DNA from: Pseudofabraea citricarpa
Taxonomy: Eukaryota > Ascomycota > Leotiomycetes > Helotiales > Dermateaceae
DNA: 64,000 nt
Direction of reading: 5' to 3'
Assembly: GCA_029641185.1 (NCBI GenBank)
Contig: JAPWGK010000005.1
Span: forward strand, 744,001 to 808,000
Below, piece by piece: positions 22,756-33,988 of the stretch. The position numbers were made by a program, and so were the translations under genes. Position 1 is the first letter of the stretch. Each line of letters starts with the position of its first letter. The notes beneath the pieces were generated by a model. The model saw only the letters and a list, made by a program, of their open reading frames with translations, searched no databases and had not been told where the DNA came from.

Positions 22756-24320
22756 GCCTGGGATTCTTGGCCATCTTGGATTTTGTCACTTCGCAAGGTA
22801 GCTTATCTCTCTGACGGGAGGAGATATAGGATAGGCTATTTTAGATTCTTATATGAAAAAAGCCCCTCTCTGTCATCATTGGCTTCCCTCGCTAATAAAT
22901 GAAATCTTGTATTCTGACTTGGAGTTCATTGCTAACACACCTCGACTTTAATCTCTATCGGCAGAAAGGGGAAAAGCAGAAGAGAATATCGATAAGGGAA
23001 AAAGAAGGGGTAGAAAATACTGAGAGAAGAAAAGAGAAGGGAGAATACGAGGTCCCTTGCTCTTGGGTTGAATCATGTGACTAAGCATCCCCCCTTCCCC
23101 AATAGAAAGGTGCAAGAATGCTTGCTGTTGTTGCCTTTTATACTCGATATCCCTACGTAATAGAGTATCGAAATTTAGAGGCCTTTAATTTGTACGTAAG
23201 CCTGTCCTATATGTCAGACGGCTTTATATTTTGTCCTATGGATTTCTGCTTGTGGTAGGTAAGCCGAGGATCATACGATTGGTACCATAGCTAGAAACAA
23301 TGATGTCCCTAGAAGATAAGTCTGCATTCTGGCTTTGTAAATAGAAACTCCTACTGATGCCTTGGTACTAATAGCCAACCAGGAGATATTATTTTGCATT
23401 TTCGAAGGCTGCTATTATGAAGATTGAGGTACTTGTACCTATGGACATTTCTTAAGGATTTACTTTTTTGGTTACAGAGCAAACCAGAGCACACATTGAT
23501 GTCGTTCTAATCAGTAGTTGATGAACTTCTCTATTTAGCTAATTCCATACTCTAATAAACATCAAAGAAAGGGTCAATAATAAGAGCGACTTCTTATCTT
23601 GTGGTTTCTAGATATCCTAATGTCTCATGTCTCACGTCACCCGTAAAGACCCAGCCAGCATCGCCATGATTGCTCCATCTATGTTGTCCTGCTGATACTT
23701 CTGGTATAAAAGTTCGGAATTATATACTCCCGAATTATCTTAATATCTGTTTCTTTCCTGAAAAATGATACCATCCTGTTGCCAATATGTGTTTTATTCT
23801 CAAGTTCTCATGGCCATTCACAAAGGCCGGAAATACATGTTCCCGCAATGTTTTAGAGGGTTTTTAGTATTGTTGCTAGCTTTATTCCTGTTTCCAGGGC
23901 TACGTACTCTTTGTATGAACCTAGTTCTTCTGAAGGTATTGCAAGAGATGGTTATCGCAAGTATATCTATCGCATACGTTGGTCCTTGTGGTATTGTCGG
24001 AGGACGACGAAGCATACCTAGTAATCCAATATATATACACACAGTCACAGTCAAGCTCGTCAATACAAAATACCCCCGCTCCTACAATTCTAGGCAGCAG
24101 AATAAATATATCTTCTGATAAATACGAATCAATAAGGAAGGAGGTGGGGTCAGATGGATCCGAGATTTCAAATCCTTATCGAAAGCTTATCCGCTGCCCA
24201 GAAGGGAATGACGCGATTAAGGGAACCCCACTACACTACCATCTTACTCCTCCAGCCTCGGTGACACTTGCATCATGGCATCTACAACTCCCAGACGAAT
24301 ATCCTCAGAGTTCAGTTCGC
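22756..24320. other. 1.6 kb intergenic
   Basis: An AG-rich stretch at about 22960-23050, then AT-rich DNA. TATAAA-type stretches near 23705 may belong to the lipid-kinase-like gene downstream. A 117-codon frame at 23765-24118 has no recognisable feature and is not called. Confidence 0.5.
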
Positions 24321-25865
24321 ATGGCGTCCAACCAGGCTCCTCCGTCGTCGAGTTCCGACACGACCTACCCCTCGAGTGAGAGCGATGTGGAAAGCAATGC
24401 GACGAGTGTCCACGATGCGACCACAAATATCAAGTATGACGATGGAGAACTGAGCTGGGCCACCGGAATAGATGGAGATTCGGCAATCTCAGAGTCTCGT
24501 CTCAAGGATGAAGAGGTTATCACGGTCATAAAGCTTAGCCATGGTGCTTACCAGATATTCAGCATCCTCCCGCCAGAGATAAGCCTAAATAAGCAGCCCT
24601 TCGAACTCCGAACCACATCTCTCTCACACCTACCCCAGAACTTCCTCGATCTGCATCTCTTCAAGAATCTGCCTCATTGGCTGGATCCTGCAGACGGAAA
24701 AGATATACACATTCTCATCTCGACTCTCTCGGGAACTGGCCTTGCGCCGGAATTTTATGAGGCTATTCTTCCGCCGCTCCTCAAGGCCATAGGTTTACAG
24801 GAAAGTCAGTTCGATGTCACAAGGACAGAGAGCGCTGAGTCGGTAAAGAAGTTTGCACAAGCTTTGTTACTGGCTCGCGCAAATAATGGCCATAAGCAGA
24901 CAGTATTGATGCTTAGCGGAGACGGCGGAATGGTTGATACCATCAACGGATTACTCGAGAGTGGTGACCGTTCCAGGTAAGTCAAGCCCGGCTATTTAAA
25001 TCTCACGTCTTACTTATTTCAAAAAAGTGATTACACAAAGCCTGTACTTGCCCAACTACCACTTGGCACTGGTAATGCACTCTTCCATTCCCTCCACCGA
25101 TCATCGGTCCCTGCCATTTCATCGCCATATATCCAAGGACTCCGCACACTTCTACACGGTACACCTAAGCCACTACCTATACTTAGCGCAACCTTCTCCG
25201 CTGGCGCCAGGGTCCTATCCAACGAAGGCCAAACTGCGTCGCCAGTACCAAATAATACACTCTTTGGTGCTGTAGTTGCAAGTTATGGTCTGCATGCGAC
25301 ACTCGTAGCAGACTCCGATACTACGGCATATCGAAAGCATGGACGCGATCGCTTTGGCATCGCTGCAAACAACCTCTTATTCCCTGAAGGGGGCGCTTTG
25401 CCTCATGCATATAGAGCAGACGTCGAATTAACCCAAGGAGAGAACAAGACAACCGTTCCAAGGGAGACACATGGCTATGTTTTAGCTACACTTGTATCGA
25501 ATCTTGAGAAGGGGTTTACTATAAGTCCAGAGAGTGAACCGCTCGATGGACAGCTTAGACTCGTACACTTCGGGTCAACTAGCGGAGCTCAAGCGATGGA
25601 AGTGATGAAGGCAGCCTACGGAAACGGGAACCACATCGGGATGGAATGGGAAGGAGAAGAGGGAGTGGAAGAAGAGGGCAAGACCATGAAAGTGGGATAC
25701 GAGGCTCTGGATGGAGTGCGTATATCTTTCAAAGAGGCTGGTGACGATTGGAAGTGGAGGAGATGCTGCATAGATGGACTGATAGTAGGCGTTGAAGAAG
25801 GAGGATGGATGGAGGTCAAGAAAGTGCCCAGTGGACAAGAATGCGTCGATGTCGTTATTGGTTAG
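24321..25865 (+). CDS. Diacylglycerol/sphingoid-base kinase-like protein
   Basis: About 497 residues from two exons (24321-24976, 25028-25865; the 51-bp intron restores SSDYTKPVLAQLPLGTGN). The N-terminal 60 residues are Ser/Thr/Asp-rich. The catalytic-domain signatures of the DAGK/LCB kinase fold are HILISTLSGTG for the first strand, SGDGGMVDTING in place of the usual GGDGT-x3-NG, and the well-kept GTGNALFHS. The replacement of GGDGT by SGDGG touches the nucleotide-binding loop, so activity may be changed. The C-terminal half contains the expected second beta-sandwich part. No membrane span. Predicted to phosphorylate a lipid such as a sphingoid base; this is family-based. The start at 24321 follows an AT-rich region without coding character. 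Confidence 0.85.
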
Positions 25866-26292
25866 TTTAAGATCTGGTTACTTTTGTTCTAATAGGCGGT
25901 ATACTGCTTATAAGCGGAGTTTGGATATCTAGAGAATAATAATATGACATTTCTCTTCCGGCTGCTCAGTGGGAATAGTATGGAAATCTTCCAACATCAA
26001 CTGGATATCCATTCATAAAGGGCAAGCTCACGCAGTCCCCAAACCTGTTTCAAAAGAACAAATACTTCACAGCTCTCTATTTGGGTTCTCGATCGGTGTA
26101 TGTAGAGTTCAAATCGCAAGCACGCCTTGTGTAGTCAGTTGTTTGAGAAAAGGTGGGTTTAATACGAAATAAATAAATATATATGTATATCGCTAAATCG
26201 CGAATGCAAAAGAGGAGCAAAATAAGACTCCAGGTCTTTTCAAGTCCAAGAAAAGTAGGCTGTGCCATTTTCACTGCTTCGGTGTATTGTGC
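25866..26292. other. Intergenic between convergent genes
   Basis: 427 bp of AT-rich 3' flank between the kinase-like gene (+) and the sedolisin gene (-). Nothing else is seen. Confidence 0.5.
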
Positions 26293-28520
26293 TCATACCC
26301 TCTGAGCCGTAGCGTTGGCCAAGACAGCAGTTTGGATTTTCTGAAAGGACTAAGGAACCACGAAGTTAGCTCCTGCTTTCCTTTTATCCTTTTTTCTCTC
26401 TCCGCTTTGAAGACAAGAGGGACGAGGGGGGGAAACTTACAGGAGTACCGAATCCCGTAACGGCATCCCAACCAGCGGCGGCAGGGAAACCCGTCGTGTT
26501 ACACCCTATCGCCGACCCATTCGTGACGTCCGTGAAGGCTTTGTTGCCCTGTGCATAGAGCCAGGGATTCATGAACCCCATGACGGGTTTCCCCGCCGCG
26601 ATGAGGGCGTCGTTTACGAGTGCCATGACGGATGCTGCTGTTGGAGCAGAGGCGCTACATGACAGAATTTTCACATCAACTTCTCGTTCTCCCAGATGTC
26701 GTCCCTAAGGAGATCACGCAGAGGGGCAATAGAGGATGCATACCTGGTGCCGTCCAGATTTATAAATGCCCCGTTGTAGGCCACGGCATACCGAAACCCT
26801 TGTGCGGCAATATCGGGATACCCCCGCCCAGAAGCGTTGAACTGGCCGGCGAATTGGTTGCCCAGACTCGAAACGTATTGCGGCACGACGCCTTCTTGAT
26901 AGGCTGGCCGTGCAAAGTAGCTACTGAATCCACCGCCCGATACAAAGCCGTTCAGCTCGTCGAGAGCTACGATTTCTGGCGCGACGTTACGAGTGCCGCC
27001 GACTGCCGTGACGTACGGCTGAAGAATTTCGTACATTAATTGACGTACTTAGATTTGTATAGGGTTGGAAGGGGAACAAATGCAATAAAAACTTACACAA
27101 CTAGCTGGGAATACCGGTAAGAAGGTCGATGCATTTCTGCCGTCGTTCGAAACACAGGCTCCGTTTGCTCCTACACCTTCATCGCCGCTGGAGAACAACA
27201 ACGTGATCCCTCTTGCGCCCAACTGCGCAAACCCATTACACACAGCCGTAGCATACGAGAGCGGGATCGTCTGTTCGTCATCCGCATAACTCGTGCTGAT
27301 GACCTGCGGGAGATCAGTCTGGTTGATGACAAAATTCAACCACGCCAGGTACGGCTCGTTGGAATTCGTGGGCGTACGGAGATCGGCTGTGAAGTTTGGG
27401 GCAACGCCGCCTGTGGTCCATGCTGTGAGTCTTGTGGGATAGGAAATCCCAAGCACCGTCTCGGCGTCGAGGTTTCCTTCTTTGCCTCGCCCGGCTGTGA
27501 TGTCTGCTGGGCTTAGGAGTGTTTGGACATCCTCACCACCATCGACGAGGACGGTTTTGAACTCTGTCGCGCCTGCTACGGCATCTGGACGGAGAGTTTG
27601 CAGGAACAGAGTCACATCTGAGCGGTTGTTGACTTCTCCTATATAATTGGTCAAACCGATCTGGTTCTTGTCCAAACTTTTAGGCGTGTAATTTATGGTA
27701 CCTGTTACAAATGAGCTTATGCCCCCAAGATGATTATCAGTCCACCTTACCATAGAGTGTGCGAAGACAGTTTGGAGTCATGGTTGTCCCATTACAAGCA
27801 GCTGCAAGAGCTGGATCGATCTCCGTTGCAGCCACTTTGCCCATAATACTTTCCGTCGTAGTAGTTGCGACCTTTAAACTTTGCTTCCTCTTGGGCTGAG
27901 GCCGGAAGAAGGAATTGGTAGGTTGAATTGCTTCGACGTGTCCATGGAGATGTCTCGGTAGAGACCACTGTGGTGCTCGAACAAGATACGATCCATCTTC
28001 TGAGTTTTGGAACACTGAATACTCGGTATCAAGCAAGCGCTCTACTGTTGAAATCGACAATGTAACCCCGATCCAATCTCTTGCTGGGCTGTACTTCAAC
28101 CGATCTCCAGTAATACCGTGGTCAAGAAGCCACGCATGAACGTGCATTAGACATTCATCTGTAGGCTTGACCAGATTCCTGACATCGCCTTCTGATAAAT
28201 GCTGGCCATAGCGGCGATTGTTTGGGTCAGAAACTGCCAGACCAATTAGCCAGGAAAATTCCATATTTTTCAATTAATTTTGATGTTGTACCTTCCCAGA
28301 GATGTCGTTCGAGTTCTTTAAAACGACTTTGCTTCAACCCAATCTGCAAATTAATCATGTGGTCTGCTGGGGCTCGCCCGACGCGAGACCATTTTCTTGG
28401 TGCATTATGAATCTCCTTTATTGCATACTGCGAGCGAACTTGAATGTTAGCAGCTAAGACCACTGTTGAAAAGAAAGAAAGTGTCGCCAGGACATGATAA
28501 TTAAAATAAAAGAACAACAT
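26293..28520 (-). CDS. Secreted sedolisin-family serine protease (S53, tripeptidyl-peptidase-like)
   Basis: Acid serine-carboxyl protease of about 617 residues in six exons (28520-28292, 28233-27751, 27701-27097, 27018-26744, 26654-26441, 26340-26293). A hydrophobic signal peptide (MLFFYFNYHVLATLSFFSTVVLA region) precedes the pro-kumamolisin activation domain, with YGQHLS and VERLLDTEY. Catalytic residues are visible: Glu and Asp four apart in EGNLDAE, the oxyanion Asp in SSGDEGVG and the serine in GTSASAP, whose codon is split by the fourth intron. The calcium site is DVTNGSAIGC...GWDAVTGFGTP. The last exon codes only 15 residues. Acts outside the cell at low pH, releasing peptides. Individual substrate preference cannot be read. 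Confidence 0.93.
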
Positions 28521-29203
28521 AGTGAGTGGGGAAATGCGACAAGCATTCACAGGGAACAAATTAGGTCGAGGAATGCGTTCAAGCTTTATGGAGATCACAA
28601 AGCTTGTCACAAGACACTAAGTATACTGGGCGCTGTATGAACGCATTGTCGTCTGAACTATTATTCAATCAGCATCAAGAGTAGACAAACATGCGCTGGC
28701 GCATTGTCCCCTTATCTTCTTGTTTGTTGAGCCACTGATGAGTGCGTCTGAGAAATGTTTCACCTTACTTCGAACACTCTAAAAAATATAAACGCGAATG
28801 AGAACCCGAGATGCCCTAACACAGGGGCAAGGGCGAGAAACTCTTTGCGCGGTATGGTATCAGTACTACCGATAGCATGTAAAATCGAACACGAGACGGA
28901 AATGCAGCAATTCTGCGGTCCAAAGTTTGCTGATGAGCACATCAGGCTATGGCCATTAAACCACTGCCTACCGCTGCAATGCTTCTTGTGGGCGTCTGAT
29001 GTTAAGGATGAACTCAATGTAGAAATCTTTTAGCAACGATATTGATGACAGAAACGCACGACAATCCATTGAAACAGCTGCATCCAATATAAATTAAATC
29101 GTTGATAAAAATGCAATTGATTGTACAGTTGTTGTACATTGACCTCTATTGGTCGTATATATGTTGGGTATCCAGCCTAAACGCCTTAATCAAAACGGTA
29201 CAG
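28521..29203. other. Intergenic: sedolisin promoter and 3' flank of GT-like gene
   Basis: 683 bp. Short frames on both strands have no protein-like features. No gene is supported. Confidence 0.5.
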
Positions 29204-30955
29204 TTACGCTCCTGGGACACTACAAAGCATTAGTAAATAACCGAACAGAGTATATAAAGAATAGACTTACAATCCAGGACACAAGAAGTCCCGTCCTTCG
29301 ATTGGACATGTGAAGATGACTTGTCCCAACTCCTTACCCAACCTTGGGCCAGGTCCTGAGTTTCGTAGTAATCCCATCTGGAATCTCCATTCTGTTTTGA
29401 CTGGTATGTTGTTGATGCTCAACCAGTAAGCTAAGGCACCTTCTGGTGTGCAAGTCTCCTTATCGGGGACGTTCAGCTTTTCGTGGCCATGAGTATTGAA
29501 CTCGGTCCATTTAGCTGGACTGGCGCCATCATCGCCTGACCATTCCATTGTTTTCATATCTTTCATACCTACGTAAAGGTTCATGTACGTCCACATCTGG
29601 GCAGCTCTGCCGAAAGCCATGATATCTGTGACGCCAGCAATCAGAGTACCGTCATGTATCATTGCGTACCAGTTCCAGTCCATAGCAACTCTAGGTGCCA
29701 TCACGGCGCCATCTGCGACCATGGGAGCCAGATCCTCGAGCCTTGGTATATTCCCATGAAGGAGGAGATCAAGTCTGGTTTTCAGAATGTAATCGTACCG
29801 TATGCCTTTTTGGGTCATGTATTTCTGGACCTCTCTTCCAGCCAGCCATATACTTTTGAACTGGCTTACATGCCGGTTGAGTTTCTCTTCGCCACAGGTG
29901 TTGACAACTGCTTCCGGAGGATTGTCCCATGTTTCGCTAACATTCTTGACATTAACAAGAGTGACCGTCTTCAAACTATCTCCGAAGCAGTTTCGCAGAT
30001 TCTTCTCGATACTTTCGCGTGTCGGTGCATCTTCATTTTCATGAAAGGCTTCTTCCAAGTATGAATAAACATGGACATCAGCACCACCACTTCCTGACCA
30101 AGGTACCACCAACTTGTTCTGGTGCTCAGCACAGGTTTTCATGTATGTGCGTAGGAAACCAGCATATATAATCGCAAGCCGTCCTGGATCATTTACAGCT
30201 CTGTTTAATATACAGATAACTGTATCCTCGTTACGTATCTGTAATAAGCCGGAATCGAGCAGCTCCAAGACCGGTTTCTTTGATTCTAAGTCATCGGACT
30301 CGTCCTCACTTGATATTGCACTCGAGTGGTTGGAACTGAAATCGATCCCATCGCAGTTAGGTAGAAAAGAGCTGACCCAAGGTTTTCCGCTGTTTGGAAT
30401 CATTGTATCGTTCGTCCATGACAATTCGAGAACTCCGTACTGGTTCAACTCCGCATGGAAGTCGACAGGCCAGTGAAATTTCGTGTTCGAGGAGAATAGT
30501 TCGGTACCAGTATCTGTAGACAAAAGAGATAGTTGCCCGCTTGATTTGAGCCCGAAACGGAATTTGTTATTGGGAGAGACGAGGATCTTCGATTCGAGGG
30601 CTTCTCCGGCCTGCAAGACCGATGTGATGGTTTGCGTAGATGCGGCAGATGCTGTAGTAGGGGTGTGCGTGTCTGCAGCTCCCGATCCTATCGCATCATC
30701 TAGATCAACATGATCATGATTGCTGCTCGAAGGTATATCGACCGCTTGGGGGTCTGTCGCAATGGGTTGAATGTCTTCGGGGAGCTCGGGGAGGGCGGGG
30801 CCGTTGTTCAGAAGTTCGGATGGTGGACTGACTGGTAATGGCGTCCCAAAGACAGACTCTTTATACCATGGTACTAGGAATATAAGGGCAAGACTGCCAA
30901 CGATGAAGATGGATGCGATCCGGGTGATGGCAACGCGATTCAAGGTTATGGCCAT
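29204..30955 (-). CDS. Type II membrane protein, glycosyltransferase-like
   Basis: About 566 residues from a long exon (30955-29271) and a 16-bp last exon (29219-29204). The 51-bp intron has a strong gtaagt donor, an actaat branch site and a ttgtag acceptor; unspliced, the protein would end three residues earlier. A single membrane span near residues 14-30 with a short cytoplasmic tail suggests a Golgi signal anchor. A Ser/Thr/Pro-rich stem follows, then a beta-rich stretch resembling a bulb-lectin repeat (NNKFRFGLKSSGQLSLL). The C-terminal half starts LAIIYAGFLRTY and includes YDYILKTRLDLLL, the R-x-D pattern seen in DUF7796-type putative glycosyltransferases. Donor and acceptor are unknown. 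Confidence 0.75.
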
Positions 30956-32641
30956 GTCGAGAACAGCTCCCTACTGGGGTATTCGTGAATTGTCTGGCGA
31001 TGTGTTATGAGTCGGTCTGAAGAACATCCACTGGGATCATAGGTGTAAGTTTTCCTTCAAGGATAATTCATGACAGTCTGCGAAGAAATGAGTGAAGATG
31101 GTTGTAATGGGATGAGCGCCGTGTGGGAGTACAGCCCAAATTATCGTGTAGCTTCCCCTTGCCGGAAATACGTTATCGCGCCCCCCTTATCAGCTTATCT
31201 TGGCATTTACTACTGCGATAAGCTTCCCGTTCTGTGTTAAACAAAATCAAAGGTCGACAATAGGCAGATTTTCCGAACTTAAAAGTGAAGCTAAAAAGTC
31301 TGGTTCAGCACGGGTCTTATAGAATTAGTTAGTACCTTGGCTCGTTTCTGCTGGAATGTTGCTTCAGCTTCAGTTTTACCCCTGGCACGCGACGCCACAT
31401 ACTTAGTAGCCCAGCACGCTGTTGAAGTCGTTAGTTGCTTTTGATCACATCACTTTATACTTGCAGTGCTATTTCTTTATAGCTAATCTCACTCTCCGTG
31501 TTAATTGAGTACTCAAAAGAATGAAATGAAGTGGTCTCGTCGTAAAGAAGCTTTGAGTCGGGTAATACTTTCCTTCGCCATGTACTTGGCTCGTGGCTCT
31601 TATTATCGAAGTAGCCCCAACTTAAGTGTAAATCCAGTTTTTCTTATAAGTCGCATGTAAGTCTTTAATTTTGATTACTACTTTGCACTTCTTATGATCT
31701 ATTGTCAGTTCAAATATTATGTCGCGAGTCTTCCGGGGTTTTTAAATCCTAAGTACACAATTTAATAATTCTGACTAGCCTTTCCACTTAGTAGATTTGC
31801 CTCCGTATGGATGTTTTGAATTTTCTTAGGTAAAGTAAGTCAAAAGCATTTCGCATTCTGTGAGAATAATGTGACCTAAAAGTAATACTGCCAAGCGTGT
31901 GCGCATATCACCAACCAGGCAAAGCTCTAATCAAGTTCAGTTTGTCTAAGAAAATTGGATTTCCATTATATATGCACTACGTAAATGAGTAATTTCTCTC
32001 GTTAGCAAATCTTAATAATAGAAGACTGCTCGCTTAACTTACCACCCGCTTCCAAACGGAAACTTAAACACAGCATACGTAACATGATTATCCTCTGATA
32101 CTAGACCTATTTATAGCAGTTCTGTGTTATGAACATCAACAATACATAGTTCACTCAAAATATTTGTGGAAACATAATTCAATTTAGAAAATTATAATAC
32201 TCATTTGAATGTCAATCTCCGAAACTGTTATAAAGGTCTCAAAGTAACGTAGAGTTTCACCCACTTGTTTATTCAATCCCCAACCTTCATCTTAACTCTA
32301 AACAACCGTCTGTTTTTATGATAAAAACCTCTTGCGACTAGTACTGATTATGCTGTCAGAACAGCTATGTTTTATTGTAACCTTGAATAATTGGCTCTCC
32401 TCTCAAGTCTACTAGAAAATCAAATGGTGTAGTTTTTAAAGCTTAGTATAAACAAGATGATTAACAGTCTAGGCAATCCATCAAACCTTACTAAGTTCGC
32501 ACAATTCGTGTAGGTTCTAATCTTAAAACAAGAACTAAAACCACCTTAGAATGCTAATAGAATAAGCCTACTTAGGATTATAACATGAGAAATGCAGTTA
32601 CAAAAGCAGACATTTATAATCTCTGAAATCTTGAGATACTA

Positions 32642-32980
32642 AAAAGACGACAGCCTCGCGAAATTTATGGTTTAGAGAAATCATGGCGAAAGCTCATGAT
32701 ATAAGGCGCGATTTGTAGCTATAACTGATAGGGAGCTGATCCAATGGACTAGCATGCCTGCTAACCAAATCCTATTAGCGATCTACAAACCCTAAGGGCC
32801 CAGACAGATGCATATACCTCGGAGCTATCACGTTTCTTAAAACATCTAGAAACTACGCATGGCATGCTTATATTAGTAATAGATGATTTATAGATATTTC
32901 ATGCTGCTAATTCAAATTCTGTTGTCATATATACTCGTATTCTTGAACATGAAACTTTCCTTATACAACTCGACCTTTAA
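32642..32980 (+). pseudogene. Decayed coding-like stretch of unknown origin
   Basis: One frame keeps protein-like composition over about 110 codons but is broken by several stop codons (TAA, TAG, TGA). The longest clean part is 32765-32890, 42 codons with a helical, Leu/Thr-rich look and an acidic hydrophobic end. Stops of this kind are what C-to-T change at Gln or Arg codons would give. I do not recognise the parent protein. It could equally be chance coding character in AT-rich DNA. Confidence 0.25.
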
Positions 32981-33682
32981 AGGGTTGTCTTCCTTTTGGG
33001 ATTCCATTGCTATGCTTCTTATGACCGTCAACATAATATCCAGATGGATCGAATTCTTCTAATGGCTCTTTTGGAAATGCGAGGTCGATAAAGCTCTTAT
33101 TAGTAATGTTACTAGGCTAAATATGGAGATAGCTTAAAGTATGAATTGTAATATTTCCAGTCGCAGTAAAGCATGAACTTTTAGTTAAGCGTCAGGTCTT
33201 TATATGTCACTTGCTTCTCGTAAATTTTATGGCTCATAAATGGCGTTATGTTGAAATTGTCCATTTATTATAAAGTATTAAAGTACTAGAAGTAATCAAA
33301 TCATTGTCAACCATGAAAACTATGAAAAATGAATCCATATTTAGAAAGGGGTATTAAGAAGCAAGAACGGTACTAACAGCTCTTACAAATATTTGAGCTT
33401 CTACAGTGGCGCTTAGAAAATGAGGTTCTGCATCTATTAGAAGATGTAGATTCGGTTTCCCATATGGGCACACAATTTCTTAGTTGTACTGAACAGGCAA
33501 CACTAACTCGAAGCTAACCTATTAGTCAATTCTGCTGCCTGAACTGCTGCATCTGGGAGTCGAGACTCTTTTGACTAGTGAATAGTTATAAATTGTAAGA
33601 TCCATCAAAATCTCGCTGCAGCTTTATACGACATACGCCACGAAGAAAACATCATCTCTCCAATCGGCGACACTGTCGAGTG

Positions 33683-33939
33683 TTCAAAAATGCGATCTGC
33701 AACAAAAGAAAAAGGTTGTGCCACCCATTCCGAAGAGAAACGACATTGTCGTTCCCTGCGATATGCAACAAAAAGTTTATATTTCCTAGACAGGAACGAC
33801 AATGCCGTTCTTTGCGATATGCAACAAAACAAAAAGGAAGATTGACTATTTAAAATCCACTGATTGTCATTAGGTAGTATTGTGTATAAATTTATCAAAT
33901 CATCTCAGGTGTGTCCTTTTGTTGCAAATCGCATGTTGA
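33683..33939. mobile_element. MITE-like structure with inverted ends and internal palindromes
   Basis: The left end (33683-33708) and the reverse complement of the right end (33915-33939) match nearly base for base around the core tgcgat(c/t)tgcaacaaaag, separated by about 205 bp with no coding potential. Inside, two further direct copies of gcgatatgcaacaaaa (33759-33774, 33814-33829) are each preceded by a palindrome: AACGACATTGTCGTT (33739-33753) and the near copy aacgacaatgccgttc. No clear target-site duplication is seen. It lies just beyond the 3' end of the CoA ligase. Confidence 0.5.
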
Positions 33940-33988
33940 AAAGACTCTCCGTATGTCAAACGATATCTGACGATCAACTCGAATCAAA

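Larger units (their letters stand above)
30956..33988. other. 3 kb AT-rich gene desert
   Basis: From about 31200 the sequence is strongly AT-rich and has no open frame worth calling until the CoA ligase stop at 33989. It contains a decayed coding-like stretch (about 32642-32980) and a MITE-like repeat structure (33683-33939), both listed separately. The composition fits a region altered by repeat-induced point mutation. Confidence 0.6.

Noticed and set aside
23765..24118. 117-codon plus-strand frame upstream of the lipid-kinase-like gene
   Set aside because: Hydrophobic AT-driven composition and no motif; probably the promoter/leader region of the downstream gene.
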